NCBI GenBank assembly: GCA_948567375.1
Contig: OX419758.1
Coordinates: forward strand, 43,529,001 to 43,593,000
Source of the DNA: Lunularia cruciata
Lineage: Eukaryota > Streptophyta > Marchantiopsida > Lunulariales > Lunulariaceae
Direction: 5' to 3'
DNA: 64,000 nucleotides
The position numbers were made by a program, and so were the translations under genes. Positions 1 through 8,960 of this stretch are shown one piece after another. Under the pieces are notes generated by a model. It did not search any database. It was given only the letters and a program-made list of their open reading frames with translations, and was not told the DNA's origin. The first letter of the stretch is position 1. Each line of letters opens with the position of its first letter.

Positions 1-2435
1 ATGAATGGCAATGGGTAGTAGTCCTTCTTGGTAACAGCATTAAGCTTCTTGTAATCCACACATACCCGAAGCTTGCCATTCTTTTTCTTCACAATGACAA
101 TTGGAGACACCCATTCTGAATTCTCCACCTCAAAGATAAATCCAGCCTCCTTGAGCTTATCAATCTCCTCCTTCACAACCAAAGATATTGGTGGGCTAAT
201 GCGACGTTGCTTTTGGCGGATTGGTCTTGCATGTGACTCCACCTCTATCTTGTGCTCCTCCAAGGTGACTTCCTTCAAATCCTTGTAACTAAAAGCAAAC
301 ACATGGATGAACTTGCGGAAAATCTCCTCAAATCTCACCTTCTCCTCCTTGGTAACATTTGGGCCATACTTGAGGGTAGATAACCTTCTCTCTACCTCCT
401 CAAGTGTCAATGGTGATTTATCTGGGTCCTTCAAAACCTCTGGCTTAGGTGCAAAATCCATAGCATACAAGGGATACACATCTGAATCAGATTCAGATTC
501 ATCTTCCTCCGTGGAAGTCTCCTCTTCCATGCTTGTGTCCACACCTGAAGCTCCTTCTTCAGAATCTGATTCCCAATAATTAGAAGATGGGGTATCTGAA
601 TGTGAAGTGTTGGTGGTGTTAGTCACAGGAACAGTGACTCTATGGTTTGATGGCCCAATCCTCAAGTACCCTTTGTGCCATCGATCAGTTGTGCGTGCTG
701 CTCTCAACCATGGCCTCCCAAGAAGTAAGTCATAGCTTGAATCCTTCAAGACTTGGAAAGTCATGAGATTTTGAACTCCCATAACTGAAACTACCACCTT
801 ATCCATCACCCCTACTGGTCGAACTTGTTGCTTGTTTGCCATGCTCACCACAAATGTTGAAGGTCTTGAGGGTATCATACCCAACTTCTTCATCAACCTT
901 TCTGACATGGCATTCACTGCTGATCCTCCATCAACCAATGCATCCTTGATGTTGTGACCATTCACTCTCACATCAATCTTGGAGGCATATTCACAAGCCT
1001 CCCATGGTGCTGGCTTGGCATCCACCACCCCCATTGATACTGGAACTTTTGCCTTCTTCTTCTTTTTGCTCCTTGTAGAACTCAAACCACCTCTAAGCTC
1101 CTTTCTCAAGGTAGGGTTCAAAGCAATTAATTGGCCCACTGTGATGTTAGCCTTGTGACTACCAACATCCTCCAACACATTGTAGTTCCATTGTTGCTTT
1201 GAGATCAAGAAGTCCTCCATCCCCAACTTCTTCCTTGGAGTCTTTGTTGTTGATGGTGTTGAGGTGCGAGTGCTCCTAGTAGACATAGGAGTATCCTTGC
1301 TTGAAGTAAATCCTTGAGAAGAGTGAACATCCTCTGCAAAACGAGCTCTCTTCTTCTCTTGTGCCAAAAGCTCCAAATTAAGACCCTTGGAGTTTGAGCA
1401 CTCTCCCTTCTCATACTTGCTCTCAACCACATCTATGGATGCTATCCCCTTACCTTTGTTGGGATTAGGAGCCACTTGGGTTTCACTACCTCCCTCTTTC
1501 CCTCTATTGGCTCCCTCATAACCCCTTCCTCCATGGTAAGTGGAATTTGGGCAATTCCTTTGGATATGGCCTCTTCCTCCACAACCAAAACAATTTCTAT
1601 CATTGAAATTGTTGGCTGGTTGGCCTCCTCTATATGGATAGTTTCCATAACTCCTAGGTCCTCTCCCTACATTCTGATCCACCTCTCTCTTCTCCCATAG
1701 TTGCACCACATTGATCTTGAGATCCGCAAGTTGTTCTGTGATGGTTTGGAGTGGATCTTTTGGTGGAGGTGCAAGAATTGGAGCAACTACTACTTGTGGT
1801 GCAACCCTTGTCACCAAAGTATCAGAAGTTCCACCATACTTGTAGCCTTGAGGAGGATGCACAACCTCCTTCACCACCAAATCACTCTCATCCCCTTCCA
1901 AACTCTCCTCCATACGAATTGCGATCTTGATAGCTTCAACCTTGGAAGAAGGTTTCTCATATCTCACCTTGCTTCTAATTTGTGGTCTCAATCCTCCCAC
2001 AAAATTCTTGGTGAGCATGGCCCCTATGCCAATCATTGTAGTCTCCACATCATCCCCACCCTTCCTCAACACTATGCGAAATCTGGACTCCAACTTTTCC
2101 ACTCTTTCCACATAGACCCTCACTTTCTCTCCATCTCCTTGCTTGAGAAATGTAACCTCACTCATCAATCTCTCATAACTCTCATCAGGAAGAAAGTTCT
2201 CAATGAGTGCTGAAGTCAAAGTCTCCCAAGACTCCTCTTCCCCCTCTCTCCTCTCTCTCTTTTGGTATTCTGACTCATACCATGTAAGTGCTGCATCCTC
2301 AAAGAAATCTGGTAATAATGAGGCCCACTCATTCTTCCTCCTCTCATTGTTTCCTATGCAAGCTCTCTTGAAGTCTCTCACAAAGGCCTCCACATCTTCT
2401 CCATCCTTGCCAAAGAAAACCGGAAGTTTCCCCAT
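1..2435 (-). CDS. gag-pol: Gag-protease-reverse transcriptase polyprotein, intact, cut by window edge
   Basis: Reading triplets down from the ATG at 2435-2433, I find no stop in 811 codons to the window edge. The frame starts with MGKLPVFFGK; an in-frame TGA lies four codons upstream, and the ATG is the first. Gag contains FFEDAALTWYESEY and a coiled, charged region (residues 1-280), then one CX2CX4HX4C zinc knuckle (CFGCGGRGHIQRNC, complement of 1551-1592). A Lys-rich linker precedes the aspartic protease (ALVDGGSAVNAM near 910-945), followed by an acidic Ser/Glu/Asp stretch (480-570). RT begins near 300 and its finger motif VCVDYKKLN is at 35-65. Gag packages RNA, the protease matures the polyprotein, and RT makes cDNA in the cytoplasmic particle. 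No frameshift separates gag from pol, so the two domains appear to be one polyprotein. Confidence 0.93.
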   Translation of the reverse strand, partial: MGKLPVFFGKDGEDVEAFVRDFKRACIGNNERRKNEWASLLPDFFEDAALTWYESEYQKRERREGEEESWETLTSALIENFLPDESYERLMSEVTFLKQGDGEKVRVYVERVEKLESRFRIVLRKGGDDVETTMIGIGAMLTKNFVGGLRPQIRSKVRYEKPSSKVEAIKIAIRMEESLEGDESDLVVKEVVHPPQGYKYGGTSDTLVTRVAPQVVVAPILAPPPKDPLQTITEQLADLKINVVQLWEKREVDQNVGRGPRSYGNYPYRGGQPANNFNDRNCFGCGGRGHIQRNCPNSTYHGGRGYEGANRGKEGGSETQVAPNPNKGKGIASIDVVESKYEKGECSNSKGLNLELLAQEKKRARFAEDVHSSQGFTSSKDTPMSTRSTRTSTPSTTKTPRKKLGMEDFLISKQQWNYNVLEDVGSHKANITVGQLIALNPTLRKELRGGLSSTRSKKKKKAKVPVSMGVVDAKPAPWEACEYASKIDVRVNGHNIKDALVDGGSAVNAMSERLMKKLGMIPSRPSTFVVSMANKQQVRPVGVMDKVVVSVMGVQNLMTFQVLKDSSYDLLLGRPWLRAARTTDRWHKGYLRIGPSNHRVTVPVTNTTNTSHSDTPSSNYWESDSEEGASGVDTSMEEETSTEEDESESDSDVYPLYAMDFAPKPEVLKDPDKSPLTLEEVERRLSTLKYGPNVTKEEKVRFEEIFRKFIHVFAFSYKDLKEVTLEEHKIEVESHARPIRQKQRRISPPISLVVKEEIDKLKEAGFIFEVENSEWVSPIVIVKKKNGKLRVCVDYKKLNAVTKKDYYPLPF
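1551..1592 (-). other. Gag CCHC zinc knuckle of A1
   Basis: The minus-strand codons read CFGCGGRGHIQRNC, an exact CX2CX4HX4C nucleocapsid knuckle that binds genomic RNA in LTR elements. It is in frame with the start at 2435. Confidence 0.95.
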
Positions 2436-2669
2436 CTTAACCCCTCACTATCTTTCTTTTCTCTTAATTTTTTTTTCTCTTTTCTTTTCTCTCACTCTAT
2501 TACTAATAGAGTATATACATGACTAACACCATCTGAGAATAATCCACTCTAGGGAACACAAAAGGTTCAGGTTGCTCCAAGATTTCTATAGCAACATCAA
2601 ATCCTAGAGTGCATATTAATCTAACTCTCATGGATAGTTTATCCATAAGTTGAAAGATTATCTCCATCA

Positions 2670-3167
2670 CTAATCTTGAGAACTAGCTGATGAAGGTGGT
2701 AGTATTTCTGTAGCTGTACTAAGACTCTCTCCAAGATCCTTCACCAAAGTTTCCAAAAGTGCTTTTACTCCACTACACTCATGTCCTTTTGGAAGTCCTT
2801 CAACTCCGCAAACCTCACACAACTCCTTGGTCTTAGATCTTCTCCCTCCCAATCTTGGTGAAGAAGGTCCAACATGCAAACCCAAGTCAAGTAAGCCTCT
2901 CCTTTCCCTCAATCTCTTGCTCTCAAAGGTTAATGGACATGAACTTGCCTTATGTCCCTTCTCTCCACATAGAAAGCACTTAGACTCACTCTTTCCTCCA
3001 AGTGGTGTAGGTTTTTGGATCCTCTCAACACTCTCTTCAAATTCTATTGTAAACTCTCTTTTCCTCAAATCCACCCCTACAATCACCTCAAACCCTTGGG
3101 GAACCTTGCATAATCTCAATTTCCACTCTTGATGACCCTCCATGTTCCCAAAGATGAATCTAAACAC
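2670..3167 (-). CDS. ORF1: zinc-knuckle protein upstream of gag
   Basis: A 165-codon frame between the LTR and gag. Residues 1-60 are a mixed alpha/beta-like stretch with no family I can name. A canonical knuckle CFLCGEKGHKASSC (CX2CX4HX4C) sits near residue 65-80, followed by an Arg-rich segment and a second Cys/His cluster (CEVCGVEGLPKGHEC), then an acidic, Ser-rich tail. It is in the same frame as gag but separated by 234 bp and stops. Ogre/Tat elements are known to carry an additional ORF of unknown function before gag; this matches by position. RNA or DNA binding is inferred from the knuckle only. No intact counterpart is visible in the other family A copies here, whose 5' regions are lost. 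The Met at 3167 is the first in the frame; an upstream start cannot be excluded. Confidence 0.75.
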   Translation of the reverse strand: MFRFIFGNMEGHQEWKLRLCKVPQGFEVIVGVDLRKREFTIEFEESVERIQKPTPLGGKSESKCFLCGEKGHKASSCPLTFESKRLRERRGLLDLGLHVGPSSPRLGGRRSKTKELCEVCGVEGLPKGHECSGVKALLETLVKDLGESLSTATEILPPSSASSQD

Positions 3168-3980
3168 TCAAACATGCTTTTTGTTGATCTCAAACTTCTC
3201 ATGCATGAGATCTCCACTCTGCAGAATTGACCCTTCCTCACAATGTCACTCAAATCTCCCAACGAATATGTCACAGTCCTCTGAAATTTTCCACACTTGA
3301 TCACAACTCTAGGGCGTCCCTCTCTGCAAAATTTTAGATCTTTTCATCGAGCCATTTGGCCTAGACACCTTTCTATTCAGCACCCATATTTCAGATTTGG
3401 TCTGAAAACCACCCCCCTCACTTCAAAAACTCATAACGCACTGCGCAAAAATGATCTCTCTCTAATTTTTGTGGCACCAGGTAGGATACAATGCACTGAA
3501 TTTTCTTGGAAATTTGCAGGACAATTCACCGAAAATTGAAGAAATGGCAGACTCTGTAAAATTTTCCAGAGAGCATGCAGTTGCGGGAGCACTTTACCCT
3601 ATCAACTTTCAAAAATTCTAGCCCAGTGCGCATAGAAGCTCTCTCAATAATTTCAAGTGTGCTAACTGAAAGATAACCCAAGCTATCATGTGTAGAAATC
3701 TCAAGTCCAGATCTCAAACTTGAGATTTTGCCCAAAATCACCTTAATCCCCAAAATCTGCAATCCACCTCACACAATCTCTCCAATTCCTCTCATGTGTA
3801 CAATATGTACAAGATCACCTCAAAGACATCATAATGAACTACAGGGTATACAAATGGATCTTGGTTCTCTAACATAAGTTCAGCCCTCTCTTCTCCTAAT
3901 GTTCTCTCCAAGTGAGCTCTCATAGCCTCCTTCTGCCTAATGTAGAATTGGACGCGGAACATTATCTTGCCTTCTAGAGA
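3168..3980 (-). other. A1 untranslated leader
   Basis: About 810 bp between the primer site and ORF1. It holds only short frames, and a loosely repeated phrase of the type CTCTGNAAAATTTTC on the plus strand (for example near 3278, 3325 and 3553). No recognisable protein. It probably includes the packaging signal, but that is inference. Confidence 0.6.
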
Positions 3981-3999
3981 GGTCCCGGCAACGGAACCA
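3981..3999 (-). promoter_or_regulatory. Primer-binding site, Asp-tRNA-like
   Basis: Four bases inside the LTR end the minus strand reads TGGTTCCGTTGCCGGGACC. This resembles the complement of the plant tRNA-Asp 3' end used by Tat/Athila elements, with changes at positions 4-5 and near the inner end. Placement directly after the LTR is as expected for a minus-strand primer site. Confidence 0.8.
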
Positions 4000-4003
4000 A
4001 AAA

Positions 4004-4695
4004 TGTGAGCCGGCCTGTCTCTCACTTAGGATGAACCTCTGATGGCTATTATGGTAGCGCACCATGGACTAAGAAGGCAAGGAACCCCAACTCCATCATA
4101 CTCCTCCAAGGCTAACACTCCAAGACTCAAGACATTGCTCACTAGAGAACTCAATGAGAGAGAGATAGTTGCAAATGAAAGGATGATGAGTACCTCTTCA
4201 CTCCTTGTTTATATACTTGTGAAATAGTTACGTACCAAAGTTACTAATTACCGTAGTAACTCAAGTTACTAGACTAAAAGTCAAGTAAAGTCAAAAAGTA
4301 GAAAGGAATATCCATTCACATGGGCATATTCCCCTAAGCATGTGGTCTTATCTTGACCCAACCACTAAAGCAAGGATTCCTTCACATGGGCTATCCTTGG
4401 ACTAAAGAAGAATCCAAAACAAAAAGGCTTGCGGGCCCAAGAGTTCTCAACTCTTTCCCCAAAGCCAAACACCTAGGAATAATACCAAGTCAACACACTA
4501 AAATCCAAAATAGTGGTGCTCATCTTTTCTACTTCCTCTAAAGTAAGGTCCCATCTATCTTAGCTATGACTAACTTTAGCTAACCATGACTAATATAGAA
4601 CCATCCTTTATCTCTATATAAATAATATCTCTTAAGTACTTGTAATACCAAGCTAAATATCACAATACCACACACATGCACAAATGGGTGTTACA
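4004..4695 (-). repeat. 5' LTR of A1 (family A LTR reference copy)
   Basis: A 692 bp LTR, TGTAACACCC...GGCTCACA on the minus strand. At least seven further copies or fragments in the window align to it. It has the TATA box TATATAAA (complement of 4208-4215), and upstream of it repeated AGTAACT/AGTTACT words (4225-4275) and two TTGACT words 10 bp apart (complement of 4279-4294). Frames seen inside it are not genes; they recur in every LTR copy because the LTRs are similar. Confidence 0.95.
4208..4215 (-). promoter_or_regulatory. LTR A TATA box
   Basis: TATATAAA on the minus strand, followed by ACAAGG. The same position is kept in the other family A LTRs (for example 30677-30684 plus), so it is the likely RNA polymerase II promoter core of the family. 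Confidence 0.7.
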
Positions 4696-4823
4696 GTTCT
4701 TACACCATGGTTGAAACGTACCACAATAGTGATTTTAGGCACTTATGACTTCAATTCATCTCTTTGTTTAGCTTGTGACCTATAATTAGACCATGCACAC
4801 ACAACACTCTCCACATTTATTGA

Positions 4824-5051
4824 TTTTGTATCATAGACTCTAAGAAGATTCAGGAAAATGTCAATGGTAATATTCATTCCCCTACTAGCATCCTTATTGA
4901 TGTGCCATTACTTGATAGAGCTAGGATTCTCTCTTATGGAGCAAACAATTATGTGCCTAGGGGTCCAAAGGAAATAAGACTAAAGGTCAAAAATGACTTT
5001 ACAATTTATGCACATAGGCAGAGCTTGGCTCCATGCTTCCTCTTTGATTGA
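4824..5051 (+). pseudogene. Possible exon remnant, unknown protein
   Basis: After a TGA at 4821-4823 the frame stays open for about 75 codons to a TGA at 5049-5051. The residues have ordinary protein-like composition (for example SILIDVPLLDRARILSYGAN and RLKVKNDFTIYAHRQSLAPC), unlike the surrounding AT-rich noise. There is no ATG near the start, and the upstream TTTTGTATCATAG could be a splice acceptor. I do not recognise the family. It may be a captured exon or a leftover of an unrelated transposon. Confidence 0.3.
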
Positions 5052-6345
5052 AGACTTTCCATTTCATATCCAATGATTTTACCATAGTACTCTATTTGTA
5101 CTTATAGTTACCATATTTAACTCTTCTAAGTCTATAGACTAGTGCACATGTAGTTCTCCGTATGCTACAATAGGCATACACATTTTATAATGTGCAACAG
5201 GTAGAGAGCACATTGTATTTCATGATGCCAATCAAGATAAAATGGCATAGATCCTACAAGCTATATAGGCTTAGGTACAAATTGAGTGATGGTTAGATTA
5301 TTTAAACCAGTAGATATCATCACATTCACAAATACTTGATATACTTTGCTTCATATAGTGGTTGCAAACTCCTTACAAGTAGAGTCATTAGCACAAGCTA
5401 AAATTCAAGTAGAATGACTTTGCTCAAGCTATTATTTAGGAAGGAGTAGTAGCATTTAAGCAAGAGTAGTAGCAACAATTACTACTTAAGGAAATAAAGA
5501 CCATAGCATATCATGACTACACTTTGATACCTTTGTACTTTTGGATGTTGAGATTTTTGGGCATCACTAGTTTGATGGTCTCCATAGGGAAGCAACACAA
5601 GGTTCCTTCTAGAGAAGAGGAGATATGGCTATCTCTCCAACCATGCTGATCTCCTACTTTAGATAGAGAATCTTAGTCACTCTACAACACTCGCAAGCTT
5701 TGGGTCATAGCCAAGCAATGGTAATGGGGGCTCACATCATGTCTAAGAGCTTGTCTCCTCACCTACCAAATATATCATTGGAGTACCTCTATCACACAAT
5801 TTTGCTAGAGATTACATTGCTATAGATCACTTTGTTGCTTCCTTAGCTTGGAGATCATAGTTCTACTTTGGTTTTTAGCCTTTATGTTTGTTGGGGTCTT
5901 ATGGTCTTCATCTCTTTTTTCACCTCTTTGTACCTTGCATTCCTTCTTTTCCCTTTAGGTATAATATTGGGATTCTTGGTCAATTTCTTTATTTCATCTA
6001 GAAATTGTTGACTTTTGAATACCTAGTGTTGATGAGTTGAAAGAGTGGCTTAACTAAGTATGATGATACAATTTGTCTATGCTTTGGATTGGGTGGATAG
6101 TAGAATGTCTCCTTGCATGCTTAATGCCATTATAACAGTTTGTGCTTTGACCTATTGGTGACTTACAATACACAAAATGCCAAATATCCTCTTACAATGT
6201 CATATCTTCTATAACCTGAGAAGATTGCTATGACTATCCAATCCAAACTACTGAGAATGATATAAAAAGAAAGTACAAATTTGGGGTTTAAGACTCAAAT
6301 CTTAACTTCAAGGAATAAATCAGGGGCACTAAATGGACTAGGTGC

Positions 6346-6706
6346 ACTTGGTTAGTATAAGAATTAGACATAGAGGTGTAAACTAAAATAGAGCAACTTA
6401 CGTACATCTTAAAGTAAACATTCATCAAGCTCAACTTGAACACTGTACATCTTAAAGTAAAAATTCATCAAGCTCAACTTGAACACTATCAATAAGACAT
6501 AATATGACTACCAATGAATGGTGAAAGTACTGCTCCAAACAGATCTTGGACTTGGTGAGTATAAGAATTAGACATAGAGGTGTAAACCACAATAGAGCAA
6601 CTTACATACATCTTATAGGAAAGGTTTATCAAGCTCAACTTGAACACTATCAATTAGATATTAAAGGATTTCCAATGCATGGTGGAAGTACCGCTCCAAA
6701 CAGATC
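6346..6706. repeat. Local direct duplication with nested 43 bp tandem pair
   Basis: A unit of about 160-200 bp beginning CACTTGGTTAGTATAAG and ending near CTCCAAACAGATCT occurs twice (about 6346-6545 and 6549-6706). Inside the first unit, the 43 bp segment 6402-6444 is repeated immediately at 6445-6487. The short frame in this region comes from the repeat and is not a supported gene. Confidence 0.8.
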
Positions 6707-7399
6707 TACTCAAGTCCCTAGAATGTTTGTGTCTTTTATGCTTTTCCAATGTCCCACATGTTTCACTTAGTGCCTTTGTCCTTATATATCTTATTTTTCA
6801 TAGTGTTTAGGATATGGTTTTGTATCTAGCACATCATTTTAGTCATAAAGGAATATTTTACTCTTTAGGATCATAGATAAAATTCTGAAGGATACTTTGT
6901 GTAAGGATTTATAAAGTGAAGTAAGAGAATTATGAAAAAGATTTCAACTATTGTTCATTCTAATATTTATGTTTGAGTTTAGAACTCTTTAATTTAGCCT
7001 ATCAAGTTTGATTTAAACTTTTTAACTATTGAATGACCAAAATATTTTTTCATTACAATACTAACCTTAGTTTTCATCTTTGAAATGAAACAAGTTGATA
7101 TTTTAACTTTCCTAGTTAATATTTTAGCTATATGGATTAAATTTTCTAGCATAAATGATGTTATCATAGAAACATTCTACTTAAAAAAATCCCTAAGAAG
7201 TAGTGTATCAAGCAAGAAAAGATATAGCTTTCAAAGATTTCAAATGCAAGAATCCATTGAAATGCAAATTTCAAATTTTCCTTAGTATTATAGTTTATGG
7301 ATTTTGCTATGAAGTATAACTCAACCCTTCTCATTGATTAATTTAATTTTTATAACTATTTGGAAAATTAGATATTGACTTTGTGTGTACTCTCAATAG

Positions 7400-8262
7400 A
7401 ATGTGTACTTGTGTATGTACGACATGTTTAGTTGGTATATTATGGTAGTTACTAATTATCTTAATAAGTAAATAGAAACCAGACCAATAAGAGACCAGAA
7501 CGAAAGTCAACTTGATAGCTTTCTTTATGAGCATATCATCATCAGATCTGATACCAGCTATTTTATAGTTATTTCTAATTATAGAGGATCATTTATAGGA
7601 GCATCACCACAACCATGATATGATAATTCTATATTTCACACAAATTAATTATATCCTATAAGACATATTCAAATAACTTGACAAAGAGAACTAATTAAAC
7701 TTTATGTGAGATGTTTGTCAAAGATGCAAGAATAGAGAAGACTAAACACCGTAAGGATAAAAGGATTCATAGGTTTGTGGGATTATAAGACAACATTGAA
7801 AATCTCCAAAAAATGTTTTTAATTGCATTTTTGGTGTAATATTTAGTCTAATTTATCTTTTTGTCTTAATCTTATTACTTTTGGATCATTCATAAGAAAC
7901 CAAAGAGGGCACAAGACTTAATGAAGGGAATGAAAAATTAATTGAGAAATTAAAGGAGGTAAGAGTAGTTCTATGTTTAAAGTGAAGCAATCACAAAGGA
8001 AGCAAGAGAGGTTTGAAGAAGGTAGAGATTTTCATGAATTGTGATTGTGTATTATTATATGATTCTATTTGATTCAAGAGAGTCTAAGAGAAAATTTTAT
8101 CAAATTTTTGAGGATCAATCTTTCATGATGGAGAATGTGTGTAATCTCAAAGGTAGGGAAAAACATTTATAGGGTCAACAAGGATAGATTGAAGTTGTAG
8201 TATAGAAGCTAGAGGAAATTTCATTATTAAGACAAAGATAAAACTTAGTTTTTTAGAGTAAA
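7400..8262 (+). pseudogene. Decayed family A integrase (A0)
   Basis: Segments match A2 in order: the stretch around 7437-7470 corresponds to the integrase core before the second Asp (A2 near 28990), 7525-7650 to the catalytic region, 7720-7800 to the segment after the catalytic Glu, and 8060-8200 to the C-terminal DPIRFKRVQKKF-like region. Many stops and indels; it cannot be translated. A degenerate polypurine tract lies just before the LTR (8245-8262). Confidence 0.7.
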
Positions 8263-8960
8263 TGTTACACCTATAAATCCTTATATACTCATTGTGGTAT
8301 TTTGATTTAGATCAGAAGTAGTTAAAGGTAATATGGTCTCTATAAATTTTAACTAAATTGATATAAGATAGGTAAAATTAATCATAGTTAAGATTTAGGT
8401 GGTACTATTTTCAAGTATTTTGCAAGAGTAAGCACACTTTATTGAATTGTTGTGCCTTGAACTAGTCTTATTTTTAGATACTGGATTTAGTAAAACAGTT
8501 GAAAACTTTGGATCTATAAATTATCTAATGTCAATTTTTCTCTAGTCCAAGGATAGCATATGTAAAGGAGTCCTTGACTTAGGTACAAAGTCAAGATAAA
8601 TCTATAACTTATGGAGATTATCCATGAGTTTGAATATCTTCTTAGACTTTTGACTTATGCTTATTAACTTAATTACTTAATCAGTTTTATGCTTAGTAAA
8701 TTAATTACTCCGATTAATAATAAGTCTGATATGGAAAAATGGCATGTAAAGAAGGAATATGTAGTGATTCATTTTCTTTCATCTACTAATATCTCTTTCT
8801 CATCAAGTTATTTAGTGAGCAATGTATTGGGTTTGGAAGTCCTTGGTATTTTAGCCTTGCAGAAGTGTTATAATATTTGAATTGATGCTTCTTAGTCCAT
8901 GGGCTACCTTAACAACCAATTAATAGTTCATCTCAAGTAAGAAATAAAAAAATTTGTAAT
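8263..8960 (+). repeat. Old family A 3' LTR (A0)
   Basis: Begins TGTTACACC at 8263 after a decayed polypurine tract. The block around 8555-8610 (tagtccaaggatagc) and the tail around 8890-8935 align to the LTR of A1/A2. Much more diverged than the other LTRs. The end is placed at about 8960 because the terminal CA is no longer clear. Confidence 0.7.

Larger units (their letters stand above)
1..4695 (-). mobile_element. Family A Ty3/gypsy LTR retrotransposon, copy A1 (5' part)
   Basis: Read on the minus strand the order is 5' LTR (4004-4695), primer-binding site, leader, ORF1 with a zinc knuckle, then a continuous gag-protease-RT frame running out of the window. The RT wording (GYSGYNQI and FIDDFCVYG in sister copies) and protease DGGS followed by VNAM are of the non-chromoviral Tat/Athila type, and no chromodomain follows integrase in the complete sister copy A2. 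The extra ORF before gag fits the Ogre/Tat group. This is the best preserved family A copy here; RNase H, integrase and the 3' LTR lie outside the window. The 5 bp beyond the LTR (4696-4700, GTTCT) would be one target-site copy. Confidence 0.93.
4696..7399. other. AT-rich DNA without identifiable genes
   Basis: No intact gene and no confident retroelement domain. Two things stand out: an open stretch of about 75 codons at 4824-5051 (separate entry) and a local tandem duplication at 6346-6706 (separate entry). The right end may include badly decayed upstream pol of the old family A copy that becomes recognisable near 7400. Confidence 0.5.
7400..8960 (+). mobile_element. Very old family A copy A0 (3' part)
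   Basis: Integrase and the 3' LTR can still be aligned by eye to copy A2. Every reading frame is broken and the sequence has drifted strongly to A/T, which makes this one of the oldest layers in the window. The 5' side fades into unrecognisable DNA. Confidence 0.75.

Noticed and set aside
1205-1700. Frames of 68-75 codons on both strands over A1 gag
   Set aside because: They are shadows of the intact gag-pol frame, which is in a different frame and has no stop from 2435 to the edge.
4353-4541. Recurring 62-codon frame in four places (also 24014-24202, 30352-30540)
   Set aside because: It recurs because it lies in the family A LTR; it runs against the transcription direction and has no start signal or domain.
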